Source: Bdellovibrio sp. SKB1291214
GTDB lineage: Bacteria; Bdellovibrionota; Bdellovibrionia; Bdellovibrionales; Bdellovibrionaceae
Reading direction: 5' to 3'
NCBI RefSeq assembly: GCF_002209355.2
Contig: NZ_CP106855.1
Coordinates: forward strand, 3,038,001-3,102,000
Length of the DNA stretch: 64,000 nt
Under the pieces are notes generated by a model. The model saw only the letters and a list, made by a program, of their open reading frames with translations. It was not told where the DNA came from and did no database searches. Numbering within the stretch: position 1 is the stretch's first letter; each line of letters begins with the position of its first letter. Both the position numbers and the translations under genes were made by a program. This document shows positions 18,311 to 28,490 of the stretch, piece by piece.

Positions 18311-18910
18311 ATGAAAAGAAATATCATAGCCACAATATTTTTATCCGTTCTTCTAACAACATCTGCTAGCTTTGCGGCGTTCACTCCCCTGTCAGTCAAT
18401 ATCGTGCCTCCGGTGCAATTCCCTCCACAGGATTTTTCTGTGACAGGTCTGCGTGCAAGTCTCCTCTATGGACATCAACGTGATATGTATGGTTTTGATT
18501 TTGGCGTGCTGGGTAACATCACGGATCAGGATTTTGTCGGAGTCGCTGTATCTGGTATTTTCAACGCGACTTACGGAACAACTCGTGTAATCGGTTTACA
18601 ACTCGCTGGTTTCGGAAATTACAATCAACAAAAAACTTCGGTCGTCGGTGTTCAAGCAGCGCTGGCTATGAACTATAACGTCGCTGAAAGCAGTATCTAT
18701 GGTTTGCAGCTTGCGATGGCAAACATCAACCCTGCCGCTTCGATTTACGGGTTACAGCTTGGCGTTTACAACAGAGCCCGTGTGGTTTATGGCATTCAGT
18801 TAGGACTCGTAAACATTGCTGATAACCTACACGGTATCCAGATCGGTCTGGCTAACTTTAATAACTCGGGACCGTTCAAAATCTCTCCTATCCTGAACGT
18901 AGGATTCTAA
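18311..18910 (+). CDS. Surface repeat protein, LA_2272-like
   Basis: 199 aa with a signal peptide (IIATIFLSVLLTTSASFA). From about residue 60 to the end it is built of short repeats of the form (Y/H)G(L/I)Q(L/I)(G/A)xxN, for example IYGLQLGVYNRA, VYGIQLGLVNIA, LHGIQIGLANFN. Such repeats suggest a beta-solenoid or beta-barrel at the cell surface; LA_2272-type repeat proteins look like this. No enzymatic motif. The ribosome binding site is weak. Function unknown. Confidence 0.68.
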   Translation: MKRNIIATIFLSVLLTTSASFAAFTPLSVNIVPPVQFPPQDFSVTGLRASLLYGHQRDMYGFDFGVLGNITDQDFVGVAVSGIFNATYGTTRVIGLQLAGFGNYNQQKTSVVGVQAALAMNYNVAESSIYGLQLAMANINPAASIYGLQLGVYNRARVVYGIQLGLVNIADNLHGIQIGLANFNNSGPFKISPILNVGF

Positions 18911-19038
18911 CCTTAGCTCCTCTAACAGTTTATTTCCTCCTGCCGTTCGGTTTTCATCTCGACCAATGGCAGTGAGGTGTTTCTATTTCCCCTATGCTTT
19001 GCTATGCTTCTCCCATATATCCGGAGCGTATCGGCAGT

Positions 19039-19689
19039 ATGAGATCAATCACCTTCACCCTGACATTCTTTTTTTTCGGTTCCCTGCTTGTCTTGGGGGC
19101 CTTGGGACTTTTCGGTCTTTCTGAATATGTTCGCGTGGGCAAAAGTGTGGACCGAGCAATGGTGTTTAAACCCCATCCTTATGTGGCATATGCGCAGTTG
19201 CCCCCGGCATTGATTAAAATATTCAACGAAGTCGAGTATCCTCAATCTGCTATGTGCAATGAATGGTCGGGGCTTGAGAAGACTTTTTCAGACACACCGT
19301 CTCTGCATCCTGACTGCAATCTTACCTGGGAACTGATCAAAATTTTGATGCCGACGGCGACTCAAGGAAGTTTTATAAAAGAATATGAAGACCACATGAC
19401 GTTTTTTCGCCTGCATGTGAAATATGGATACAATGAAATCCTGGAGCAAGTGATCAATCGCTTTCCGTTTGGAAAAGTGGAAGACCGCGAGTTAAATGGA
19501 TTTCAAAACGCCAGTGTATACTATTTTAAAAAGAGTTTAAACGAACTCAGCCTTGAGCAGCTGGCGGGCCTTGTGGTTATCAGCAGAAATCCTGCTTACT
19601 TTTATCCTTTTGAAGATAACAAAATGTACCTGCGTAACAGGACATTTTTATTAAATCTGATTCGTCCTTCGGGAACCCCTGCTTACTAA
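19039..19689 (+). CDS. Divergent GT51-like (peptidoglycan glycosyltransferase) protein
   Basis: 216 aa from ATG 19039, with one N-terminal membrane anchor (SITFTLTFFFFGSLLVLGAL). The rest follows the order of GT51 transglycosylase domains: LPPALIKIFNEVEYPQ resembles the IPxxLxxAxxAxED motif, LTWELIKILMP the TITQQLxKNL motif, EILEQVINRFPFG the EILELYLNxxYFG motif, and the C-terminal YYFKKSLNELSLEQLAGL with NPAYFYP matches the usual YFGKxxxxLTLAEAALLAG...P.YNP. The second Glu (ILEQ) is kept, the first motif is altered (EY for ED). Enzymatic activity is therefore doubtful. It might make or sense glycan strands in the periplasm. Confidence 0.62.
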   Translation: MRSITFTLTFFFFGSLLVLGALGLFGLSEYVRVGKSVDRAMVFKPHPYVAYAQLPPALIKIFNEVEYPQSAMCNEWSGLEKTFSDTPSLHPDCNLTWELIKILMPTATQGSFIKEYEDHMTFFRLHVKYGYNEILEQVINRFPFGKVEDRELNGFQNASVYYFKKSLNELSLEQLAGLVVISRNPAYFYPFEDNKMYLRNRTFLLNLIRPSGTPAY

Positions 19690-19697
19690 GGGTTCCC
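19671..19697 (+). terminator. Hairpin at the end of the GT51-like gene
   Basis: GGGAACCC at 19671 and GGGTTCCC at 19690 form a perfect 8-base stem straddling the stop codon. A T run is lacking, so termination is only a possibility. Confidence 0.3.
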
Positions 19698-19726
19698 CCT
19701 CTCTAAAAAGACGACCTGACACAGCC

Positions 19727-19996
19727 CTAGTTGCTGCGATTTTTATCAATCACGGCAATAATAATTAACAGAAACGCCAATAGCCTCATAGAAAATATCC
19801 ACGAGTTTTCTTCGTCTGAATTAGGCAGGAAAATAAAAAACCATCGTTCTGCCGCCAACATAAAAAATGCGCAAGCGAACATCGCAAAGAATCGATCATA
19901 GGTTTTACGCCAAAATCTCAAAAAGAATATTCCTGACGTCAACGATGCCATCATCACAGCCCCATAGATAAACTGCTTTAAAACTTCAGAACCCAT
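19727..19996 (-). CDS. Small three-helix membrane protein, DUF5985-like
   Basis: 89 aa with three hydrophobic segments. FLRFWRKTYDRFFAMFACAFFMLAAERW, read as a pattern, matches what I recall of DUF5985 proteins, which occur as adjacent pairs. Its ATG follows the stop of the other small membrane protein by one base, so the two are made together. Last gene of the signalling operon. No catalytic residues; a membrane subunit of a sensor is the natural guess. Confidence 0.62.
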   Translation of the reverse strand: MGSEVLKQFIYGAVMMASLTSGIFFLRFWRKTYDRFFAMFACAFFMLAAERWFFIFLPNSDEENSWIFSMRLLAFLLIIIAVIDKNRSN

Positions 19997-19997
19997 G

Positions 19998-20255
19998 TTA
20001 CACCGTATCCCAGATCAAACCATAAACCATCGCAACCATACCGACTAAAATGATCCAAGCGCGAACCATCGACAAATCGTATTCAGGGCCCAGCATAAAA
20101 TCCACCGAGAGCAAAATATTATTCAAGGCCACTCCGATGAAACAGATACTGCTCCAAAACAGCAGCCTCGTTTTGTTTCTAAAATAGGCCTTTCCCAAAA
20201 ACAGGGCGCAACCGAAGCTCGTTACAGAACAAAGCAAATAAACACAAAACGCCAC
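19998..20255 (-). CDS. Small three-helix membrane protein, DUF5985-like (partner)
   Basis: About 85 aa, three hydrophobic helices, with YFRNKTRLLFWSSICF as the counterpart of the neighbour's FWRKTYDRFF segment. GTG at 20255 is six bases after AAAGGA and is preferred over TTG 20261, which has no spacing. It starts within a few bases of the stop of the winged-helix-like gene. Like its neighbour it probably sits in the inner membrane; the pair could form a heterodimer. Function unknown. Confidence 0.62.
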   Translation of the reverse strand: MAFCVYLLCSVTSFGCALFLGKAYFRNKTRLLFWSSICFIGVALNNILLSVDFMLGPEYDLSMVRAWIILVGMVAMVYGLIWDTV

Positions 20256-20257
20256 AT

Positions 20258-20638
20258 TCAATCCTTTTTGATCTTAAATGCATTCGCAAAATCGCGGATG
20301 CTGTCAATGGGTTGCGAGTAAATATAATTCGTCAGCATCGAGCGACGCGAATGATACAAAACTTCCAATTTATCGATCAAAGGACTGTGTTCGCTCGAGC
20401 GGTAACGATAGCGATTTGCTTCGCGCGCAACCACACCAATGCTTACTAGGTCCTCTAACTGAGAACGAGCGAAGCCTGGATTTGAGCGCATTTCCAAACT
20501 GATCTCTTCAGGAGTCCAACCTCTCAGGTCATGTTTCTTTAAATGGAAAAGTACATCTAACAATGTGATCGAGTGTATTTGACGTCGGATAAAGCTTTTG
20601 AGCTCTGCCGAAATATCACCAGAGTCATCAAATGGCAC
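20258..20638 (-). CDS. Small winged-helix-like protein
   Basis: 126 aa from GTG 20638, six bases after GGGAGG, so it overlaps the end of the upstream kinase gene by 11 bases. The pattern HSITLLDVLFHLKKHDLRGWTPEEIS... SQLEDLVSIGVVAREANRYRY looks like a winged helix: a helix, a turn and a final hairpin. No signal peptide. In this operon it may be a DNA-binding output or an adaptor for the hybrid kinases, which otherwise lack a DNA-binding output domain here. The fold call is by eye. Confidence 0.6.
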   Translation of the reverse strand: MPFDDSGDISAELKSFIRRQIHSITLLDVLFHLKKHDLRGWTPEEISLEMRSNPGFARSQLEDLVSIGVVAREANRYRYRSSEHSPLIDKLEVLYHSRRSMLTNYIYSQPIDSIRDFANAFKIKKD

Positions 20639-22682
20639 AATGATCCTCCCGGTGTTTTTTGTCCCGGAAGATACCAGTCAATACTTCAATTAACTGATTA
20701 AAATTCACTGGCTTTGCCAAGTGATGTGTACAACCCGCGTTCATACTTTTCACTGTCTCCTCCTTAAGTGCATGGGCTGTGAGCGCAATGATCGGCGTCT
20801 CGTAACCCTGCGCACGCAATCTTCGCGTGGCTTCATAACCATCCATAATGGGCATTTGTATATCCATCAAGACAGCATCATATTCTTTGTTTAAGGCAGC
20901 CTCGACTCCTTCACGGCCGTTATCAGCAAAATCCACTTCAGCACCAACAGCACCCAGAAAATGTGAAATCAGGGCTTTATTGTCCTGAACATCCTCAACC
21001 AGCAGGATTTTCATTCCCTCTAATTTTTTAGTGCCCTTATGGTTCAAATCTCGTTCATTTGAAGGCACATGAAAGTTCAAGGCTTCAATAAAGTGAGTTC
21101 CCTCGACAGGATCTGCGTTCACCTCTACCAGGAACGTACTGCCTTGACCTGGCACACTATCTACCAAAGTCACATCTCCGCCCATGGCTCTGGCAAGCTG
21201 TCTGGAAAGTGCCAAACCCAATCCCGTACCACCAAAGTTGCGGGTGGTTGCACTGTCCTCCTGCATAAAGGGCTGGAACAGATGATTAGCGTGAGCCGGA
21301 TTAATACCGACGCCAGAATCGCTGATATAAAAGCGAATCTTACTGTGCTGATCGGCGTTGTTGCGCGCCACCCATTCGACATCCACATGGACGTGCCCGT
21401 GGCTGGTAAACTTAATAGCATTGCCAATTAAGTTTAATAAAATCTGACGAAGACGGGTTTGATCCGATGAAATCATCTTCGGAATGCTGGAATCCAGATC
21501 AATTCTAAAATCCAAGCCCTTATCCAAGGCTTGCAGTCTTAGCAAAGAACGAATGTCCTCCAGAACACTTTCTACATCGACGTCGACTTTTTCAATTTGC
21601 AGGCGACCAGATTCAACTTTTGAAATATCCAAGATTTCATCTATGATTTTCAAAAGCTGGTCGCCGTTTCGTTGAACGGTATGAATCCATTGGTTGCGCT
21701 CCTCGACAGTCTGATCTTCATCAAGCATCAGTTCTGTGAATCCCAAAATCGCATTCATGGGAGTGCGGATTTCATGACTCATATTTGCCAAGAAGTTTGT
21801 TTTTGAAACACTGGCAGCGTTGGCTTGTTTTTCTGCCTCGATTAATTTCATCTCGATGTTTTTGCGATCATGAATATCCGTACAAGTACCAATCCATGCC
21901 ACCACTTGACCTGTGAAGTTTGTTTCAGAGGCGGCGCGAATCCAAAACCATCGTTCCTCGCCCTCTTTATTGATCAGGCGAACTTCCGTTTCAAAAGAGC
22001 GACCATCTTGCATGGCCATCATCCAGGTTTTTAAAAAATCCCGCAAGTCATCCTCGACGACCACACTCTGCCATCCACTTCCCAAGCTTTGCTCGATGGA
22101 AAGGCCTGTATAATCAGTCCAGCCTTTATTGAAATAATCCAAAGTCCCGTCAGATTTCGCTCGCCAAATAATATGAGGAATTGCATCAGCCAGACTGCGG
22201 TAACGGCGAAGATTTTCGACTTCTAGTTCTGCCAAACGCAAATAACGCTCTCGCGATTCGCTTTCGCGAATCAACTCGGCTTGTTCTTCGAGCTGTTTTG
22301 ATTTTAAAAACAACTCGACAAAAATGCTCACCTTGGCGCGCACGATTCCGGGCTCAAACGGCTTAAAAATATAATCAACCGCTCCAGCTTCGTAACCGCG
22401 ATAAATGTATTGATCGTCCTTATTGATTGCCGTCACAAAAATGATGGGTGTCTGACGATGTTTAGGATGCAGGCGAATATGTCGAGCCGTTTCAAAGCCA
22501 TCCATTCCCGGCATTTGCACATCCAACAAGATCACAGCAAACTCACGATTTTCTAAAAGACCCAAGGCCTCCGGACCGGACTGTGCTTGAACCAAATTTA
22601 CGCCTGGCAGGTTTAAGACCGCTTGCAAAGCAAGCAGCCCATCCAGACGGTCATCGACGATAAGAACATCCACTGTTTTCAT
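20628..22682 (-). CDS. Hybrid sensor histidine kinase: REC-PAS-HisKA-HATPase-REC
   Basis: 684 aa, soluble. Order: N-terminal receiver (phospho-acceptor Asp54 in LLDVQMPGMDG), PAS domain (~160-275), HisKA with phospho-accepting His303 in ANMSHEIRTPMN, catalytic ATPase with N box (LNLIGNAIKF), G1 (SDSGVGI) and G2 (GGTGLGL), and a C-terminal receiver (Asp607 in LMDIQMPIMDG). No membrane segment, so it senses cytoplasmic signals or takes phosphate from another kinase through the first receiver. It starts nine bases after the stop of the poly-HAMP kinase, with AGGA seven bases before ATG. The two kinases likely act in one relay. Confidence 0.93.
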   Translation of the reverse strand: MKTVDVLIVDDRLDGLLALQAVLNLPGVNLVQAQSGPEALGLLENREFAVILLDVQMPGMDGFETARHIRLHPKHRQTPIIFVTAINKDDQYIYRGYEAGAVDYIFKPFEPGIVRAKVSIFVELFLKSKQLEEQAELIRESESRERYLRLAELEVENLRRYRSLADAIPHIIWRAKSDGTLDYFNKGWTDYTGLSIEQSLGSGWQSVVVEDDLRDFLKTWMMAMQDGRSFETEVRLINKEGEERWFWIRAASETNFTGQVVAWIGTCTDIHDRKNIEMKLIEAEKQANAASVSKTNFLANMSHEIRTPMNAILGFTELMLDEDQTVEERNQWIHTVQRNGDQLLKIIDEILDISKVESGRLQIEKVDVDVESVLEDIRSLLRLQALDKGLDFRIDLDSSIPKMISSDQTRLRQILLNLIGNAIKFTSHGHVHVDVEWVARNNADQHSKIRFYISDSGVGINPAHANHLFQPFMQEDSATTRNFGGTGLGLALSRQLARAMGGDVTLVDSVPGQGSTFLVEVNADPVEGTHFIEALNFHVPSNERDLNHKGTKKLEGMKILLVEDVQDNKALISHFLGAVGAEVDFADNGREGVEAALNKEYDAVLMDIQMPIMDGYEATRRLRAQGYETPIIALTAHALKEETVKSMNAGCTHHLAKPVNFNQLIEVLTGIFRDKKHREDHCAI

Positions 22683-22691
22683 TGTCTTTTC

Positions 22692-25600
22692 CTATACCGA
22701 TGCAGAAACTGTTTTCGGCAACCAAGAATACATCACGGACAGCAAGTGAGCCTCATCCACTGGTTTCGTCACGTAATCTGACGCCCCTGCAGATAAACAC
22801 TTCTCGCGGTCACCCTTCATTGCTTTTGCCGTTAATGAAATAATCGGCAAAGACACGAACTGCTCCAGCGCACGGATTTCATGAATGGCCTCAAGACCAT
22901 CCATTTCTGGCATCATCGTATCCATCAACACAAGGTCCGTATCTGGATTTTCCATCAAAGTTTTAATACCTTGGCGGCCGTTTTCAGCAAAGATCACATT
23001 CATACCGCGCATTTTCAGAACGCTGCTCAATGCAAATACATTTCTAACGTCATCATCAACGATCAAAATTTTCTTACCCGTAAAGTCGGCATCGCTTGGC
23101 AAAGGTGTCACTTCAGAGATTTCATCTGCAGGGCTTACCAAGGTTCCTTCAGGCAGCGAATACTTCACCGGCAACGTCAGGATAAAGCTACTGCCTTGCC
23201 CTGGTGCACTTTCAACGGTGATCAGGCCGCCTAACAGGCGTGCGATCTCGCGGCTGATCGTTAATCCCAAGCCCGTGCCACCGTATTTTCGGCTTGTCGT
23301 TCCGTCCGCTTGTTGGAAGGCTTCAAAGATCAGTTTTTGCTTGTCTGCAGGAATGCCAATACCGGTATCTGTTACGCGGTAAACAATAGAACCCGCTTCT
23401 GCTTTCACATCCATTGTCACGCGGCCTTTGTCGGTGAATTTAAATGCATTCGACAGTAGGTTTTTCAAAATTTGATGCAGACGATTTTCATCTGTCACCA
23501 TGGTCATCGGTAAGTCGTGACTTGTTGTCACCGTAAATTCTAGACCTTTATGTTCTGCCACGGGGCGGAACGTTTGCTCTAGATATTCTTTCACTTCTGC
23601 GATCTCGACGATTTTAGGTGATACTGGCATTTTGCCAGCTTCCACTTTCGAAAGGTCTAAGATCTCGTTGATCAAGGCCAACAAATCTTGGCCCGCAGAG
23701 TGCACTGTGCTTGCGAATTTGACTTGTTCACTGCTTAAGTTCTTTTCGCGGTTGTCCGCCAAAGTTTTTGAAAGAATCAGTAAGCTATTGAGCGGAGTTC
23801 TTAACTCATGCGACATGTTGGCCAAGAATTCCGATTTGTACTTGGAAATCAAGGACAGCTGTTCTGCTTTTTCTTCCAAAGATCGGCTGGCAAGTTCGAC
23901 CTCTTGGTTTTTCACTTCCAAAAGACCCGCTTTGTCTTCGAGCTCTTTGGCTTGAGCTTCCAGCTCGACGTTTGAACGTTTCAACTCTTGCAGAAGTTCT
24001 TCTGTTCTCATACTTGATGAGATCATATTTAAGATAACTCCGACGGAATCCATCAACTGATCCAAGAAGTTGATATAGTTCTGAGTAAATGGTGTCAAAG
24101 ACGCAAGCTCAATCACCGCTTTTAGCTCGCCTTCAAATAACACCGGTAGAACGATGATATTGCGAGGCCTTTCTTCAACGATGCTGGAACTGATCATCAC
24201 GTAGTCTTCAGGCGGATTCGTCAACAGGATGCGTTTTTTCTCAAACGCACACTGACCGATCAAACCTTCTTTCAGTCTGTATTTATTCGAAACTGTACGA
24301 CGTTCTGTAAAGGCATAGCTTGCAATCAAATTCAAAGTCGCTTCATTACCCTCGTTTTCAAGCATAAAGAAGGTCCCTTGACGAGCGTCTACCAGCGGAG
24401 TCAATTCGGACATAATTAACTGAGCCACTGCGGTGATACTTCTTTGACCTTGCATCATCCCCGAGAATTTCGCGAGATTGGTTTTTAACCAGTCCTGCTC
24501 GTTATTTTTCTCGGTCGTATCTTTTAAGTTCGAGATCATCTGATTGATATTTTCAGAAAGTGCGGCAACTTCGCCTTGTGCTTCCACCGAGATGGAACGT
24601 GTTAAGTCACCTTTTGTTACTGCCGTCGATACCTCGGCGATGGCACGAACCTGCGCCGTTAAGTTTCCGGCAAGCTGATTCACGTTATCCGTTAAGTCTT
24701 TCCATGTACCAGAGGCACCCGGAACGCTGGCCTGACCACCCAGTTTACCTTCGATACCCACCTCGCGGGCAACAGTAGTTACCTGATCCGAGAATGTTCT
24801 CAAGGTATCCGTCATCGAGTTGATGGTTTCCGCTAAGGCCGCAACTTCCCCTTTGGCTTCAAGGACGAATTTTTGTTTCAAATCCCCGTTGGCAACAGCC
24901 GTTACGACTTTCACGATACCACGTACCTGCATGGTCAAATTTGAGGCCATGAAATTTACGTTATCTGTTAAGTCTTTCCATGTTCCCGCAACACCAGGAA
25001 CGCGAGCTTGTGCACCCAGTTTTCCTTCGATACCCACCTCGCGGGCAACGGTTGTTACCTGATCGGCGAATGTTCTTAGGGTATCGGTCATAGAGTTAAT
25101 TGTTTCAGCAAGAGCCGCAACCTCTCCTTTGGCTTCAAGAACGAATTTTTGTTCCAAGTCACCATTGGCAACGGCAGTTACGACTTTGACGATACCACGA
25201 ACTTGAGTGGTCAAATTCGAAGCCATGAAATTTACGTTATCTGTTAAGTCCTTCCATGTTCCAGAGACACCACGCACTTCCGCTTGGCCCCCGAGCTTTC
25301 CTTCCGTACCCACTTCCTTGGCAACACGGGTTACCTCGGCAGCGAACGAGTTCAGCTGATCCACCATGACGTTGATAGTATTTTTTAGTTCTAGAATTTC
25401 GCCTTTGGCATCAACAGTAATTTTCTGAGACAAGTCCCCTTTGGCAACTGCAGTTGTTACTTTGGCGATATTACGAACCTGCGCTGTAAGATTTCCGGCA
25501 AGACCATTTACGTTATCCGTTAAGTCTTTCCACGTACCGGAGACACCTTTTACCTCGGCCTGACCGCCCAGCTTTCCTTCAGTACCCACCTCTTTGGCAA

Positions 25601-28160
25601 CACGGGTTACCTCGGCAGCAAACGAGTTCAGCTGATCCACCATGACGTTGATCGTATTTTTTAGCTCAAAGATTTCGCCCTTGGCATCAACGGTGATTTT
25701 TTGTGACAAGTCACCTTTGGCAACCGCCGTTGTTACTTTCGCGATATTACGAACCTGATCGGTCAAGTTTCCGGCCAAACTATTTACGTTATCTGTTAAG
25801 TCTTTCCATGTACCGGACACACCTTTTACGTCGGCCTGACCGCCAAGTTTTCCTTCAGTACCCACCTCTTTCGCAACACGAGTTACCTCGGCAGCAAACG
25901 AGTTCAGCTGATCCACCATGACGTTGATGGTATTTTTTAGTTCAAAGATTTCACCTTTTGCATCAACGGTGATTTTTTGTGACAAGTCACCTTTGGCAAC
26001 CGCTGTTGTTACTTTCGCAATATTACGAACCTGCGCTGTCAGATTTCCCGCAAGACCATTTACGTTATCTGTTAAGTCTTTCCAAGTTCCAGAAACACCT
26101 TCAACTTCGGCCTGACCGCCAAGTTTTCCTTCAGTACCCACCTCTTTCGCAACACGAGTCACCTCGGCAGCAAAGGAGTTCAGCTGATCCACCATGACGT
26201 TGATGGTATTTTTTAATTCAAAGATTTCGCCTTTGGCATCAACCGTGATTTTTTGTGACAAGTCACCCTTGGCAACGGCGGTGGTCACTTTAGCGATGTT
26301 ACGTACCTGCGCTGTCAGATTTCCTGCAAGACCATTTACGTTATCCGTAAGATCTTTCCATGTACCAGACACACCTTTTACGTCAGCCTGGCCTCCCAGA
26401 CGACCTTCCGTACCCACCTCTTTGGCAACACGAGTTACCTCGGCCGCGAAAGAGTTCAGCTGATCCACCATGACGTTGATCGTATTTTTTAATTCAAAGA
26501 TTTCACCGCGAGCATCAACTGTGATTTTTTGTGACAAGTCGCCATTGGCAACCGCAGTTGTTACTTTGGCGATATTACGTACCTGGGCAGTTAAGTTATT
26601 CGCAAGACCATTTACGTTGTCTGTCAAATCCTTCCACGTTCCAGATACACCTTTTACGTCGGCCTGACCGCCCAGCTTCCCTTCCGTACCAACTTCCTTG
26701 GCAACACGGGTTACTTCTGCGGCGAAGGAGCGAAGAGTATCAACCATCGTATTGATAGTATCTTTAAGTTCTAAGATCTCGCCCTTGGCATCAACCGTGA
26801 TTTTTTGCGACAAGTCCCCTGTGGCAACGGCCGTCGTTACCTTTGCGATATTACGAACCTGCGCGGTCAAGTTATTCGCAAGACCATTTACGTTGTCCGT
26901 TAGATCTTTCCATGTACCAGACACACCTTTTACGTCCGCCTGACCGCCTAGTTTCCCTTCAGTACCCACGTCTTTCGCAACGCGGGTAACTTCGGCTGCG
27001 AACGAGCGCAGCTGATCCACCATGACGTTGATGGTATTTTTTAATTCAAAGATTTCACCGCGAGCATCAACTGTGATTTTTTGTGACAAGTCGCCATTGG
27101 CAACCGCAGTTGTTACTTTGGCGATATTACGTACCTGTGCAGTTAAGTTATTCGCAAGACCATTTACGTTATCTGTTAAGTCTTTCCATGTACCGGAAAC
27201 ACCTTTTACATCGGCCTGACCACCCAGCTTCCCTTCCGTACCTACTTCCTTGGCAACACGAGTTACCTCCGCAGCAAACGAAGAAAGCTGATCCACCATG
27301 ACGTTGATCGTATTTTTTAGCTCAAAGATTTCGCCCTTGGCATCAACCGTAATTTTTTGTGACAAGTCACCTTTGGCAACGGCTGTTGTTACCTTTGCGA
27401 TGTTACGTACCTGATCGGTCAAATTTCCGGCCAAACTATTTACGTTATCGGTTAGATCTTTCCAAATCCCCGAAGCTCCCCGAACGTCAGCTTGTCCGCC
27501 CAGCTTCCCTTCAGTACCCACCTCTTTAGCCACACGAGTTACCTCGGAGGCGAAAGAGTTTAGCTGATCCACCATCGAGTTCACAGTTGTACCGATGCGG
27601 AAAAACTCCCCCTTCACCGGTCGACCATCGATTTCCAAAGACATCTTTTGAGACAAGTCACCCTTGGCCACAGAGGTGATGACACGCGCGACTTCCTGAG
27701 TTGGCTGAACCAGATCACCGATTAGTAAATTGACTGAATCGACGTTCGTTGCCCACGCGCCCTTTACAGAGCCCATCGACACACGCTCATTCATTTTACC
27801 TTCCTGACCGACGATGGCACGAACCCGCACAAATTCATCAGCCATGGCTTCGTTCAACTCAATAATATCATTTAAAACTTCACCAATTTCGGCGATAATG
27901 CCCTCTTGATGGATCGGCATTCTGACCGCAAAATCTCCGCGACGCACAGCTTTCACTGTAAAAAGTAACTGGCGCAATTGCTCTTTGGCATTGTTGTCAA
28001 AACCCAATCCTCGTGGCGAAAAATCCAGGTCAGGATCAGAAATATTTTTTGCTCGTTTTTCAGAAAGTGCTTTTTTTCCCTCTGAAAAAGGCTTCAACTT
28101 TGTAGCGATTTTTTTCGCAGACTTAGATTTCGGTTCAACAGCAGAATCGACTTTTGCCAC
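22692..28160 (-). CDS. Giant poly-HAMP hybrid histidine kinase
   Basis: 1822 aa with no membrane segment. After ~60 charged residues there are 13 HAMP-type units: one divergent (~65-160), one of 96 aa (162-257), ten of exactly 92 aa (258-1177) and a final one (1178-~1225). Then come a GAF domain (~1230-1380), a coiled coil (~1385-1440), HisKA with His1451 in [12 protein letters not shown], the ATPase domain ([20 protein letters not shown]) and a receiver with Asp1747 in [11 protein letters not shown]. The layout matches cytosolic group III (Nik1-type) kinases, which read osmotic or envelope stress through HAMP arrays, but with about twice as many units as I would expect. First gene of a five-gene operon. 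The phosphate target is not in view. Confidence 0.95.
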   Translation of the reverse strand: MAKVDSAVEPKSKSAKKIATKLKPFSEGKKALSEKRAKNISDPDLDFSPRGLGFDNNAKEQLRQLLFTVKAVRRGDFAVRMPIHQEGIIAEIGEVLNDIIELNEAMADEFVRVRAIVGQEGKMNERVSMGSVKGAWATNVDSVNLLIGDLVQPTQEVARVITSVAKGDLSQKMSLEIDGRPVKGEFFRIGTTVNSMVDQLNSFASEVTRVAKEVGTEGKLGGQADVRGASGIWKDLTDNVNSLAGNLTDQVRNIAKVTTAVAKGDLSQKITVDAKGEIFELKNTINVMVDQLSSFAAEVTRVAKEVGTEGKLGGQADVKGVSGTWKDLTDNVNGLANNLTAQVRNIAKVTTAVANGDLSQKITVDARGEIFELKNTINVMVDQLRSFAAEVTRVAKDVGTEGKLGGQADVKGVSGTWKDLTDNVNGLANNLTAQVRNIAKVTTAVATGDLSQKITVDAKGEILELKDTINTMVDTLRSFAAEVTRVAKEVGTEGKLGGQADVKGVSGTWKDLTDNVNGLANNLTAQVRNIAKVTTAVANGDLSQKITVDARGEIFELKNTINVMVDQLNSFAAEVTRVAKEVGTEGRLGGQADVKGVSGTWKDLTDNVNGLAGNLTAQVRNIAKVTTAVAKGDLSQKITVDAKGEIFELKNTINVMVDQLNSFAAEVTRVAKEVGTEGKLGGQAEVEGVSGTWKDLTDNVNGLAGNLTAQVRNIAKVTTAVAKGDLSQKITVDAKGEIFELKNTINVMVDQLNSFAAEVTRVAKEVGTEGKLGGQADVKGVSGTWKDLTDNVNSLAGNLTDQVRNIAKVTTAVAKGDLSQKITVDAKGEIFELKNTINVMVDQLNSFAAEVTRVAKEVGTEGKLGGQAEVKGVSGTWKDLTDNVNGLAGNLTAQVRNIAKVTTAVAKGDLSQKITVDAKGEILELKNTINVMVDQLNSFAAEVTRVAKEVGTEGKLGGQAEVRGVSGTWKDLTDNVNFMASNLTTQVRGIVKVVTAVANGDLEQKFVLEAKGEVAALAETINSMTDTLRTFADQVTTVAREVGIEGKLGAQARVPGVAGTWKDLTDNVNFMASNLTMQVRGIVKVVTAVANGDLKQKFVLEAKGEVAALAETINSMTDTLRTFSDQVTTVAREVGIEGKLGGQASVPGASGTWKDLTDNVNQLAGNLTAQVRAIAEVSTAVTKGDLTRSISVEAQGEVAALSENINQMISNLKDTTEKNNEQDWLKTNLAKFSGMMQGQRSITAVAQLIMSELTPLVDARQGTFFMLENEGNEATLNLIASYAFTERRTVSNKYRLKEGLIGQCAFEKKRILLTNPPEDYVMISSSIVEERPRNIIVLPVLFEGELKAVIELASLTPFTQNYINFLDQLMDSVGVILNMISSSMRTEELLQELKRSNVELEAQAKELEDKAGLLEVKNQEVELASRSLEEKAEQLSLISKYKSEFLANMSHELRTPLNSLLILSKTLADNREKNLSSEQVKFASTVHSAGQDLLALINEILDLSKVEAGKMPVSPKIVEIAEVKEYLEQTFRPVAEHKGLEFTVTTSHDLPMTMVTDENRLHQILKNLLSNAFKFTDKGRVTMDVKAEAGSIVYRVTDTGIGIPADKQKLIFEAFQQADGTTSRKYGGTGLGLTISREIARLLGGLITVESAPGQGSSFILTLPVKYSLPEGTLVSPADEISEVTPLPSDADFTGKKILIVDDDVRNVFALSSVLKMRGMNVIFAENGRQGIKTLMENPDTDLVLMDTMMPEMDGLEAIHEIRALEQFVSLPIISLTAKAMKGDREKCLSAGASDYVTKPVDEAHLLSVMYSWLPKTVSASV
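24630..27389. repeat. Ten tandem 276-base units encoding HAMP modules
   Basis: Ten consecutive in-frame units of exactly 276 bases lie inside the poly-HAMP kinase gene; an eleventh, longer and more diverged, extends to about 27677. Units in the middle are nearly identical in protein (differences such as D/E or N/G at a few sites), while the two units nearest the kinase end ([10 protein letters not shown]...) form a separate subtype. The array is a natural substrate for slippage or recombination and hard to assemble from short reads. Confidence 0.95.
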
Positions 28161-28490
28161 AGAGGCCCCCTCATTTTTCGATTCCTTAAATTAACCTTAG
28201 GCCATTTTGAAATTGTAACTAAAACGAAATTATTGCAGGGACTTAATTGATTTTGACCACACTCGGTCAATTACAAAAGAGTAAATTGTATGATCGTGTA
28301 CCTTGAATTTTAATGTTAATCCGCAAAACCAAGTTGTGAAGAAATCACAACATCTTTCAATCACACCCCGAAGAAAAACTATGCCGGATACTATTCAAGT
28401 TAAGCATAATAACTTGATAAGTGCCCATTTCACTTTAGGCAATTGTCCGACTAAAAGCGGCTCATTCAAACAAACACACAAGGATTATGA
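28161..28490. other. Intergenic region between divergent genes
   Basis: 330 bases between the kinase operon and a small secreted protein gene. It must contain promoters for both directions. I could not identify convincing paired hexamers. A short frame at 28303-28494 exists, but it has no ribosome binding site or recognisable content and is not called. Confidence 0.5.

Noticed and set aside
24630-27677. Regular spaced repeats that might be read as a CRISPR or satellite array
   Set aside because: The unit is 276 bases, in frame and protein-coding (HAMP modules), with no short direct repeats separated by unique spacers.
22881-28194. Many open frames on the plus strand across the poly-HAMP kinase gene, some repeated at 276-base intervals
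   Set aside because: They are antisense shadows of the tandem repeat: repeated period, no ribosome binding sites, no recognisable proteins.
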